A stretch of 8,782 bases of DNA from Candidatus Aenigmatarchaeota archaeon (GTDB lineage Archaea > Aenigmatarchaeota > Aenigmatarchaeia > PWEA01 > B50-G16), in NCBI GenBank assembly GCA_003663345.1, contig QMZU01000023.1, positions 1 through 8,782 of the forward strand, given 5' to 3'. Shown here in pieces: positions 1 to 5,926 of the stretch; the first letter of the stretch is position 1, and each line of letters starts with the position of its first letter. A model generated the notes under the pieces. That model saw only the letters and a program-made list of their open reading frames with translations, made no database searches and had not been told where the DNA came from. A program made the position numbers and the translations under genes.

Positions 1-405
1 CCTTTTTATCGGTGCTTGGATGTCTGGAATCTTTGAGAGGTCTATATCTATCTTCATTTCTTCAATATTCTCAAGTTCAATGGTCTCTTCTTCCTCTTCC
101 TCATACATTAGAACCTCCACCTTCAGGCGAAGGAGGATTGCTGCTATGATTATGAGTTTTGCAGGTATCTTGAAGTCCATCTCTCCAAGTCTCTGAATAA
201 AGGAGGCGAAGGCGTTTGCGAGCTTCACGATATCTATCTGCCAGGGGTCCATCCCCTCCTCGGAGACCACGTAGTTGAGAACTTCCTCCCAGTTCGGCTC
301 GTTTGAAACCATCTCAACCATTTTTTCCTCTATTCCATCCGGCTTTCCTGACCTTTCAATCTCCTCTATTTTCTCTATATTCTTCCAGATGTTTTTTACC
401 TTCAT
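1..405 (-). CDS. scpA: ScpA, kleisin subunit of SMC complex (partial, 3' end outside window)
   Basis: The reading frame starts at ATG 405 and stays open for all 135 codons to the left edge, so only the N-terminal part is visible. ScpA is the kleisin that bridges the two heads of an SMC dimer in chromosome organisation. The archaeal ScpA core is recognisable: WEEVLNYVVSEEGMDPWQID (residues about 45-64), where (D/N)PW(D/Q)IDIV is the typical archaeal signature. It is followed by an LGEMDFKIPAK stretch and the helix IIIAAILLRLKVEVL, which matches the kleisin helix that contacts the SMC neck. An acidic run (EEEEEE, about residues 102-107) and a linker follow. About 40 charged residues precede the core. 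The start lies 4 bases after the smc stop. Its ribosome binding site (GGAGTGA) is built from the last smc codon and stop, so translation is probably coupled. Identification rests on the motif and on the smc neighbour. Confidence 0.9.
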   Translation of the reverse strand, partial: MKVKNIWKNIEKIEEIERSGKPDGIEEKMVEMVSNEPNWEEVLNYVVSEEGMDPWQIDIVKLANAFASFIQRLGEMDFKIPAKLIIIAAILLRLKVEVLMYEEEEEETIELENIEEMKIDIDLSKIPDIQAPIKR

Positions 406-409
406 AAGG

Positions 410-2905
410 TCACTCCTTCGGCATCTCTATTGCCATAACCTTTGAGACGCCATCTTCCATTGATACACCATAAACCCTATCAGCCGCCTTTATCGTCACA
501 TCGTTGTGTGATATAACTATGAACTGCGCTTCCTTGGAGAACTTTTGAATCAGATTTGCTATCATTTTGGAGTTCTTCTTATCCAGAGCAGCTTCAACCT
601 CATCCAGAATGTAGAAGGGCGCGGGTTTGTACCTCTGAACAGCGAAGAGGAAGGCCAGTGCGGTTATTGTCTTCTCACCGCCTGACATCGAATCAAGACT
701 TATCTCCTTCTTCCCTTCGGGCTGGGCCTTTATTATCAAACCGCTTCTGATATCATCAGGATTTTCCAGTTCGAGAGACGCGCTCCCGCCTGTCAGTTCC
801 TTGAATATCGAAGCGAAGTTCTCATTTATGGCGTTGAAGGCATGCATGAAGACCTCTTTCCTTCTCTGCTCAACCCTTTCGGCCATCTCGAGAACCGCCT
901 TTTTCTCGTCCTCTATCCTCTGGACTTTCTCGTTCAACCGGTCATAAATGATTCTCTCCTCCTCGTACTCCTGAATCGCCTTCATATTTATGGGCCCGAG
1001 AGAATTAATCTTTAGAAGGAGCTCCTTCTTCTCCTTCTTCAACGCCTCAAGGTCCGCGTCAATTGTATCCACACCCCGGAATTCCTTGAAAGTATTTTCA
1101 AGGTTCTTGAGCTCTGCGAGAATTCTGGCCTTCTGGACGTTCAGTTCGTTAACCTTCTGCTGAAGAGTCACCCGTTTCTCGTAGAGCTTCTTCCTCTTCT
1201 CACGGAGGGTAAAAATGTTCTCCTTGAGCTTTCTCTTCTTCTCTTCTATTTTCTCTATATCATCATCTTCTCTCTCCTCCTTGTCGGAGAGCATCTCCAG
1301 CTCTTTTGTGAGTTTCGAGACCTCCTCTTCTAAAGAAAGAATCTCCTCTTCAAGTTCCCTCTTCTCCTTCTCGTACTCCTCTATTTCCGATCTCTCCTCG
1401 ATCAGGGTTGTCTTCTTTGAATAATAACCTCCTTTCATCGCTCCGGATTCCTCCACAAGGTCACCGTCCAATGTCACCATCCTCGCTTTTCCTATGTATT
1501 TCCTTGCAGAGGAGATGTTATCCACAACAAGTGTGTCCCTGAAGACGTGCCGGAAGGCGAGGTCGTATTTCCTGTCATACTCCACCAGGTTTATGGCAAA
1601 ATCTATCACGCCGGGTTTGCCCAGAAGCGCCCGTGCCTCGCGTGATTTGTCGTACATTTTGAGTTTGTTGAGCGGGAGGAACGTGGCGCGACCTATCTTG
1701 TTCCTCTTCAGGAAGTTTATGCACTCCTCGGCTATGGCATCATTATCCACAACTATGTCATTCATCCTCGAGCCAGCAGCCACCTCTATTGCAGTGTGGT
1801 ACTCGCCCTTAACCCTCATCAGGCCGCCGATTGTTCCGTAAACTCCTTTCTTGTTCAGTTTGAGAACCTCTTTAGCAGCGCCCTTGCCAAGGAATTCCTG
1901 CTTCTGCCGTTCTAATTCTTTCAACCTCTCTATCGAATCCTCAATCCTTCTTATCTCCTTCTTATGTGATTCAATCATATCTTTTTTTCTTTCGATTGAG
2001 GAGCGGAGTTCGTGAATTCTGCGGAAGAGCGCGCTATCCTTTGATTTCTCTATAAGTTCGTCGCTCATCTTATCCAGGGCCTTCTCCTCCTTCTCGAGTT
2101 TCTCTTCGGCCTCCTGGAAGAGTTCGTTGACCTTCTCCAGTTCCTTCTGGTACTTCTCCAATCTCTCCTCAACATCCTTAAGCCGCTCCTGAGCGGTCTC
2201 AACCTCTTTCTTCGATATGGACGCGCTCACCCTCTTCAGGTCCTCCTGGTATCTCTGGTAGCGCTGCGCATCCTCCTTCTCCTTCTCCAGTTTTCTGAGG
2301 TTTCTCAACTTCTCGTTTAAAATTATCCTTGCCTCCTTCAGCTTCTCATCCACCTTCTGAAGCTCTTTCTCTGCCTTTGCCTTCTTATCGTCAAATTCCG
2401 CTATCCCGGAGACCTCATCAATTATTTCCCTTCTCTGGAGAGGGCTCATCTTTATCAGGTTGGTAACATCCCCCTGCATTATTATGTTGTGCCCGTCCGC
2501 GTGGATCCTCGCGCTGGAGAGTATCTCCACGATTGTTTTGCGGGTAACGGTCCGGCCGTTCAGTTTGTAAAGTGAGTTCCCGTCCCTGTTCACCTGCCTT
2601 GTTATCTTCACCTCCGGACCCTCGCCGGGTATGGAGCCGTCGCTGTTGTCCAGATAGAGGGAGACCACTGCCTTGGAGGCACCTTCTCTATTCTTCCCAC
2701 CTTTGAATATCAAATCCTCGAGCTTCCCGGCTCTTATTGCCTTCGTAGAGAGTGTACCGAGAACGAACGTCACAGCATCGACAACATTCGATTTCCCCGA
2801 GCCATTCGGCCCGCAGATAACGTTGAATCCAGCGGGGAATGGAATCTGGACTCTATTAGCAAAGCTTTTGAATCCCTGCATCGATATCCGGTCTATCCGC
2901 ACCAT
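410..2905 (-). CDS. smc: SMC chromosome segregation ATPase with shortened coiled-coil arms
   Basis: Structural maintenance of chromosomes ATPase, the DNA-organising motor that dimerises at a hinge and engages its heads on ATP. Head motifs are complete: Walker A GPNGSGKS (32-39), Q-loop QGDV (144-147), ABC signature SMSGGEK (739-745), Walker B FYILDEVEAALD (764-775) and the H-loop ISH (798-800). The hinge spans about 353-485 (begins GVYGTIGGLM; ends around DGDLVEESGAMKGG). Coiled coils run from about 165 to 350 and 495 to 690. The conserved C-terminal neck motif LGPIN is at 636-640. The protein has 831 residues, whereas archaeal and bacterial SMCs usually have about 1,150-1,190. The missing length is shared about equally between the two arms, so they can still pair. 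Start ATG 2905 is secure: an in-frame TGA lies 7-9 bases upstream and GGTGA sits 6 bases before it. It is cotranscribed with scpA. Confidence 0.95.
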   Translation of the reverse strand: MVRIDRISMQGFKSFANRVQIPFPAGFNVICGPNGSGKSNVVDAVTFVLGTLSTKAIRAGKLEDLIFKGGKNREGASKAVVSLYLDNSDGSIPGEGPEVKITRQVNRDGNSLYKLNGRTVTRKTIVEILSSARIHADGHNIIMQGDVTNLIKMSPLQRREIIDEVSGIAEFDDKKAKAEKELQKVDEKLKEARIILNEKLRNLRKLEKEKEDAQRYQRYQEDLKRVSASISKKEVETAQERLKDVEERLEKYQKELEKVNELFQEAEEKLEKEEKALDKMSDELIEKSKDSALFRRIHELRSSIERKKDMIESHKKEIRRIEDSIERLKELERQKQEFLGKGAAKEVLKLNKKGVYGTIGGLMRVKGEYHTAIEVAAGSRMNDIVVDNDAIAEECINFLKRNKIGRATFLPLNKLKMYDKSREARALLGKPGVIDFAINLVEYDRKYDLAFRHVFRDTLVVDNISSARKYIGKARMVTLDGDLVEESGAMKGGYYSKKTTLIEERSEIEEYEKEKRELEEEILSLEEEVSKLTKELEMLSDKEEREDDDIEKIEEKKRKLKENIFTLREKRKKLYEKRVTLQQKVNELNVQKARILAELKNLENTFKEFRGVDTIDADLEALKKEKKELLLKINSLGPINMKAIQEYEEERIIYDRLNEKVQRIEDEKKAVLEMAERVEQRRKEVFMHAFNAINENFASIFKELTGGSASLELENPDDIRSGLIIKAQPEGKKEISLDSMSGGEKTITALAFLFAVQRYKPAPFYILDEVEAALDKKNSKMIANLIQKFSKEAQFIVISHNDVTIKAADRVYGVSMEDGVSKVMAIEMPKE

Positions 2906-2947
2906 TTCTTCTCACCATCTTCCACCCCATCTATATATAGAAATCGC

Positions 2948-2958
2948 TTTTTATATTT
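2948..2958 (-). promoter_or_regulatory. Candidate TATA box for smc-scpA
   Basis: On the minus strand this reads AAATATAAAAA. An archaeal start site about 25 bases downstream would fall near 2927, giving a leader of about 22 bases that includes the GGTGA ribosome binding site. A second TATA-like stretch, CTATATATAG (2931-2940), is less suitable: transcription from it would begin within the ribosome binding site. Position and composition are the only evidence. Confidence 0.4.
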
Positions 2959-3012
2959 GTTCGGATTTCCAGAATTGAGTTGTTTTAAATTTAAAAAAAG
3001 GTGTTAAAAAGG

Positions 3013-3023
3013 AAAATAAAAAA
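3013..3023 (-). terminator. Candidate T-rich terminator of a minus-strand intergenic transcript
   Basis: On the minus strand the right arm of the inverted repeat (CCGTTT) runs directly into TTTTTTATTTT. A stem followed by a T run resembles an intrinsic-type end, and archaeal termination is favoured by T runs. It lies about 110 bases upstream of the smc start, so it could end a small RNA or attenuate a long smc leader. Evidence is composition only. Confidence 0.3.
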
Positions 3024-3101
3024 CGGTAGTGGGGTGTGTCTGACTGGCTACATGGGAACCACCTCCAGAATTCCTCTTGGCGAACCTCATATTAGCCGTT
3101 T
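3021..3101 (-). ncRNA. Possible structured RNA in G+C-rich island (unidentified)
   Basis: AAACGG (3021-3026) can pair with CCGTTT (3096-3101), enclosing a stretch with 41 G/C in 75 bases (3024-3098), in strong contrast to its A/T-rich flanks. Read on the minus strand, GGCTA, TATG and GG can pair with CC, CATG and TAGCC around an upper hairpin CC-AGA/TCT-GG. The closing stem is then followed by TTTTTTATTTT, as expected of a transcript end, so the minus strand is preferred. On the plus strand GTGGGGT (3029-3035) can pair with ACCTCAT (3084-3090), or GGGGT with ACCTC at 3061-3065, so alternative folds exist there too. I recognise no RNA family. It could instead be a leader element of smc, a remnant of a mobile element, or chance. 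Confidence 0.3.
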
Positions 3102-3146
3102 GTGAAACTTGATTCAAGAACAGAGTTATGGAACTTAGTTTCATTC

Positions 3147-3158
3147 GGTTTTTTAACC
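3147..3158 (+). promoter_or_regulatory. Candidate promoter (TATA box) of the rightward operon
   Basis: GGTTTTTTAACC contains a TATA-like TTTTTTAA (3149-3156) centred about 28 bases before ATG 3181. This is the distance expected when transcription starts at or next to the start codon. No ribosome binding site precedes ATG 3181, which fits a leaderless first gene, whereas every later gene in the block has one. The GGTT/AACC ends are partly palindromic and could bind a dimeric regulator. Confidence 0.45.
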
Positions 3159-3180
3159 TTTGCCGTTATCTAATAATTGT

Positions 3181-3864
3181 ATGATAAGGTACATATTCAG
3201 TCCTAAGTGGTTTTACGGGGTGGATATAGCTTTTGAACTATTCAGCATGATAATCACGTTTCTGATAGCGAGATATGGATATGAACTCTACAAGATATCT
3301 GGAAATAAAAAACACAAGTATTTCTCACTGTTCTTCCTCCTCATAGGTATAGCATTTCTCTTCAAGATAATTGCCAATTTCGACATCTATTACGTGAACA
3401 CAGTCTCGATAGAAATAGCAAACAGCATATTCTACTTCACGACATCCCATGTGTCCGAGATGCTCTTTATCTTGGGTTTCTCCATTTTTAAATTTCTCAT
3501 GCTACTATCTTTTTTCGGCCTTCTCTACATACTTTGGGATGAAAAACCCGGAATATTCTGGCTTTCCCTGTATTTTATCCTTATAATAACCATATTCAGC
3601 CACGGAACTTATTACATCTTTCACCTTTCAATGACGATGATACTTGCCTTCCTTCTGAGTTACTATTACAGAAACTATGCAGAAAAATCCAGCAGGGAAT
3701 CATTTTTAATAATGCTTTCATTCCTGATGCTTACACTCAGCCAATTGGCTTTCATAACAATCGCGCTGGATATGGTGATGTATGTTGTGGGTGAGACCCT
3801 GCAGCTGATAGGGTATGCGATACTTCTCTACCATTATATCCTGGTGACCAGATATGAGAAATAG
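3181..3864 (+). CDS. Seven-helix integral membrane protein, possible sensor
   Basis: The 227-residue protein is almost all hydrophobic, with seven likely membrane helices at about 13-37, 47-66, 97-118, 124-140, 143-163, 174-195 and 200-222. Positive charges cluster in the first loop (YKISGNKKHKY, 37-47), the fifth loop (YYRNYAEKSSRES) and the C-terminus (VTRYEK). This predicts an outside N-terminus and an inside C-terminus, the layout of 7TM receptors. There is no kinase, GGDEF or other output domain. ATG 3181 is preferred over the in-frame TTG at 3160 because of its spacing from the upstream TATA-like box. Archaea often carry uncharacterised membrane proteins of this look next to small winged-helix proteins, and here a winged-helix gene overlaps its 3' end. 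A role in sensing is inference; transport or a structural role remain possible. No family name can be given with confidence. Confidence 0.75.
   Translation: MIRYIFSPKWFYGVDIAFELFSMIITFLIARYGYELYKISGNKKHKYFSLFFLLIGIAFLFKIIANFDIYYVNTVSIEIANSIFYFTTSHVSEMLFILGFSIFKFLMLLSFFGLLYILWDEKPGIFWLSLYFILIITIFSHGTYYIFHLSMTMILAFLLSYYYRNYAEKSSRESFLIMLSFLMLTLSQLAFITIALDMVMYVVGETLQLIGYAILLYHYILVTRYEK
3843..3847 (+). promoter_or_regulatory. Ribosome binding site for the winged-helix gene
   Basis: GGTGA lies 6 bases before ATG 3854, inside the end of the upstream membrane-protein gene. It supports the overlapping start and a translationally coupled pair. Confidence 0.6.
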
Positions 3865-4117
3865 AAGGGACCGTATAGATATGATACTCTCTGTGCTTGA
3901 AGCTATACAGAGCGGGGGTGGAAGAGCCAAACCCACTCATGTGCTTTACAAGGCAAATCTCTCTCATAAGCTGATGAAGCGATATATCAAAGAACTGAAG
4001 GACAGGGGGTTCGTAGTTGAGGAGGATGATAAGAGTATCATGCTCACGGATGACGGAAAAAAATTCCTTTCTGAATTGAGAAAGATGAAAAGGTTCATGG
4101 AATCGTTCGGATTATAG
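3854..4117 (+). CDS. Winged helix-turn-helix DNA-binding protein (HTH_45-like)
   Basis: A small basic protein of 87 residues, probably a cytoplasmic transcription regulator. Its layout matches the archaeal winged-helix family known as HTH_45: an N-terminal helix (RRDRIDMILSVLEAIQSGGG), then KPTHVLYKANLSHKLMKRYI (about 26-45) forming helix-turn-helix with the recognition helix around SHKLMKRYIKELKDRGFV. A wing follows (VVEEDDKSIMLTDDG) and then a closing helix GKKFLSELRKMKRFMESF. No ligand or metal-binding part is present. It overlaps the membrane-protein gene by 11 bases and has its own GGTGA site, so the two proteins are probably made in step. By position it is the likely local regulator of the MoxR operon, perhaps controlled by the membrane partner. 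That link is inference. Confidence 0.85.
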   Translation: MRNRRDRIDMILSVLEAIQSGGGRAKPTHVLYKANLSHKLMKRYIKELKDRGFVVEEDDKSIMLTDDGKKFLSELRKMKRFMESFGL

Positions 4118-4129
4118 GGAGGTGGTCAT

Positions 4130-5116
4130 ATGGATTCTGAGATTAAAAATCTTAACATGAAAGCGCAGAAATATTCCAAAAGGCTGGATTCCGTCCTGGA
4201 AGAGGTGAGGAAGGTCGTTGTGGGGCAGGAGGATATTGTCAGGAAACTGCTCATATCATTAATAGCAGACGGTCATGTCCTTCTTGAAGGTGTACCTGGG
4301 CTGGCAAAAACATTGATGGTGAAGACTCTATCTGAAACGATTAAATGTAGCTTCTGCAGGATACAGTTCACCCCAGACCTCCTTCCTGCAGATATCATAG
4401 GAACGAAGATATATGACCAGAGAAAGGGAAACTTTTACACCCAGAAGGGTCCTATATTCAACAACTTCATTCTTGCCGATGAAATAAACAGAGCCCCTCC
4501 AAAGGTTCAGTCCGCACTTCTGGAGGCGATGCAGGAGAGGCAGGTCAGTATCCATGGGGACACGTTTAAACTGGATAAACCATTTCTGGTACTGGCAACT
4601 CAGAATCCTATCGAAACAGAGGGCACGTACAAACTGCCTGAAGCACAGGTTGACAGGTTCACCTTCAAGCTCCTCATAGACTATCCAAGAAAAGAAGAGG
4701 AGAAGGTAATAATTAGAAGAAACACTCAGGGGGTTATACCGAGGGTTAAAACAGTTATGGCAGCAAAAGATGTTATCGAAATGCAGAGATTCAACCAGAA
4801 AATATATGCGGACGAAAAGATCGAGGATTATGTTACGTCAATAGTGGATGCGACGAGATATCCAGAAGACTACGGTCTTGAGATAGATGGGATGATTGAA
4901 TACGGAGCATCACCAAGAGCATCAATATGGCTCATTCTTGCGGCAAAAGCCCATGCGCTCATTAACGGAAGAGGTTACGTCATACCTGAAGATGTAAAGA
5001 GTATCGCCCATGATGTTCTCAGACACAGAATAATCCTCACATATGAAGCAGAAGCCGAGGAGTTCACAAGCGATAAGATAATTGATATGATTCTTTCTAA
5101 AATAAGAGCCCCTTGA
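4130..5116 (+). CDS. MoxR-family AAA+ ATPase
   Basis: A cytoplasmic AAA+ ATPase of the MoxR family, whose members act as chaperone-like remodelling enzymes for proteins with von Willebrand A domains encoded beside them. Of 328 residues, the motifs are: Walker A GVPGLAKT (54-61), Walker B ILADEIN (114-120), the typical RAPPKVQSALLEAMQERQV segment (121-139), sensor 1 ATQNP (156-160), the arginine-finger region EAQVDRF (171-177) and sensor 2 GASPRA (259-264). Length and motif order are normal for the family. The N-terminus has a short extra helix rich in lysine before the usual VVVGQEDIV. A strong ribosome binding site, GGGAGGTG (4117-4124), starts at the last base of the upstream stop and lies 5 bases before ATG 4130. 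The DUF58 and vWA genes downstream are its usual partners. A Lon-like protease gene separates it from them. Confidence 0.95.
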   Translation: MDSEIKNLNMKAQKYSKRLDSVLEEVRKVVVGQEDIVRKLLISLIADGHVLLEGVPGLAKTLMVKTLSETIKCSFCRIQFTPDLLPADIIGTKIYDQRKGNFYTQKGPIFNNFILADEINRAPPKVQSALLEAMQERQVSIHGDTFKLDKPFLVLATQNPIETEGTYKLPEAQVDRFTFKLLIDYPRKEEEKVIIRRNTQGVIPRVKTVMAAKDVIEMQRFNQKIYADEKIEDYVTSIVDATRYPEDYGLEIDGMIEYGASPRASIWLILAAKAHALINGRGYVIPEDVKSIAHDVLRHRIILTYEAEAEEFTSDKIIDMILSKIRAP

Positions 5117-5121
5117 GGGAG
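5115..5121 (+). promoter_or_regulatory. Ribosome binding site for the Lon-like protease gene
   Basis: GAGGGAG overlaps the moxR stop codon and lies 3 bases before ATG 5125. It favours this ATG over the in-frame TTG at 5113, which would place the site inside the gene. Confidence 0.5.
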
Positions 5122-5124
5122 AAC

Positions 5125-5925
5125 ATGAATAAAAATTATGTTATGATGTGGGTAGCGATATTCATTTTGACAGCTATCAGCATATTCAACATATATGGTT
5201 ATTACTCATTGAATGAAAAGATTCATGGCATCTCTGGAAAATTTTACATCCTCAACACATCTTCAAATACAACCGAGAAGAGAACCAATGAATCAATTCT
5301 CTTTCCTGTTGAGAGAAGTATTCCAATAGTGGCGGTTTCAAGTGATGGTGAGGGTGTTGTGGGAAATCTTATTGTGAAGCTCATACCCGGAAACAATAAC
5401 GTCCTGATAAATACCAATCCCTTCCTTGAAACCGATATACAGTACTCGGCCAACAAAGCTGTAGCGGTCGCCAAACTACGTTCCAACTACAATTACGATA
5501 AGGACTTTATCCTTGATTTTAAGGCAGGTGATGCCCGTCTCATAGGTGGAGAGAGCGCTGGTGCTGCCATAGCTATTGCAACAATTGCAGCGCTAGAAAA
5601 CAAACCCCTGAAGAATGAGGCTGTGATAACCGGCACCATAAATCCGGATGGAACAATAGGCAGGGTTGGCGGAATCATAGAGAAAGCAAAGGCTGTTGCC
5701 GATGCCGGTTACAGATATTTTCTTGTTCCTAAAGGTCAATCCGTTGTGACATATTATGAAAGGCAACTGGTTAGAGAGCCATTTGGTTTCGGTTTTGAGA
5801 TATTGAATATGAGATACGTTCCGAAAAGAGTAGATCTCAAAAAGATTGCAAAAGAGGAGTGGGGTTTGAATATCGTTGAAGTCTCGACTATAGAAGAAGC
5901 CCTGCCATATTTCATAGGTGATTGA
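5125..5925 (+). CDS. Membrane-anchored Lon-like (S16) serine protease without ATPase domain
   Basis: The 266-residue protein has one N-terminal membrane helix (about 4-27), a linker and a Lon-type proteolytic domain (about 65-207). The catalytic serine is Ser144 in GGESAG, equivalent to the PSAG serine of Lon. The catalytic lysine is Lys187 in GGIIEKAKA, equivalent to GGLKEK. Between them lies the family pattern VITGTINPDGTIGRVGG. No Walker A or B motif is present, so it cannot unfold substrates by itself. It resembles the archaeal stand-alone Lon-like proteases (COG1750 type), but as I recall those are longer, so this may be a minimal version. Three N-glycosylation sequons (Asn44, Asn48, Asn55) follow the membrane helix. 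With the sparse charges around the helix, this suggests an outward-facing active site, though that is not proven. The C-terminal 60 residues (VREPFGFGFEILNMRYVPKR onward) are of unknown role. The gene sits between moxR and the DUF58 gene, 8 bases and 1 base from them. Confidence 0.88.
   Translation: MNKNYVMMWVAIFILTAISIFNIYGYYSLNEKIHGISGKFYILNTSSNTTEKRTNESILFPVERSIPIVAVSSDGEGVVGNLIVKLIPGNNNVLINTNPFLETDIQYSANKAVAVAKLRSNYNYDKDFILDFKAGDARLIGGESAGAAIAIATIAALENKPLKNEAVITGTINPDGTIGRVGGIIEKAKAVADAGYRYFLVPKGQSVVTYYERQLVREPFGFGFEILNMRYVPKRVDLKKIAKEEWGLNIVEVSTIEEALPYFIGD
5917..5921 (+). promoter_or_regulatory. Ribosome binding site for the DUF58 gene
   Basis: GGTGA lies exactly 5 bases before ATG 5927, the same arrangement as before the vWA gene and the last gene. 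It selects ATG 5927 over the in-frame GTG at 5918, which would lie inside the site. Confidence 0.65.
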
Positions 5926-5926
5926 G

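Larger units (their letters stand above)
2906..3180. other. Divergent intergenic region between smc and the rightward operon
   Basis: About 275 bases between two divergent genes. It is very A+T-rich at 2941-3023 and again from about 3140. Between these lies a G+C-rich island (3024-3098). It contains the candidate promoters of both transcription units, the inverted repeat AAACGG/CCGTTT and an A/T run. The only coding possibility is a 28-codon frame on the minus strand (3090 to 3004), which lacks a ribosome binding site. Both operons could be co-regulated from this region, but no clear operator repeat is seen apart from the partly palindromic GGTTTTTTAACC at 3147-3158. Confidence 0.6.

Noticed and set aside
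1215..1424. Ser/Phe-rich plus-strand frame
   Set aside because: Its composition is the reverse-complement image of the Glu/Lys-rich coiled coil of SMC.
1494..1841. 115-codon frame on the plus strand
   Set aside because: It is antisense to the smc hinge region, which is clearly coding on the minus strand; its translation has no recognisable domain.
410..2905. SMC as a frameshifted or broken gene
   Set aside because: A single frame carries all head motifs, both arms, hinge, stop and a coupled scpA; shortening looks in-frame and symmetric.
3021..3101. Intergenic island as a tRNA or a known riboswitch
   Set aside because: No T-arm consensus, anticodon arm or acceptor pattern is seen, and no riboswitch core that I recognise (TPP, SAM, cobalamin, fluoride) matches.
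3021..3101. Island as an H/ACA guide RNA
   Set aside because: An ACA follows the minus-strand stem, but its distance from the stem and the internal loop do not fit the usual archaeal layout.
3718..3967. Two overlapping minus-strand frames of about 71 codons
   Set aside because: They are antisense to the membrane-protein and winged-helix genes and have no supporting signals.
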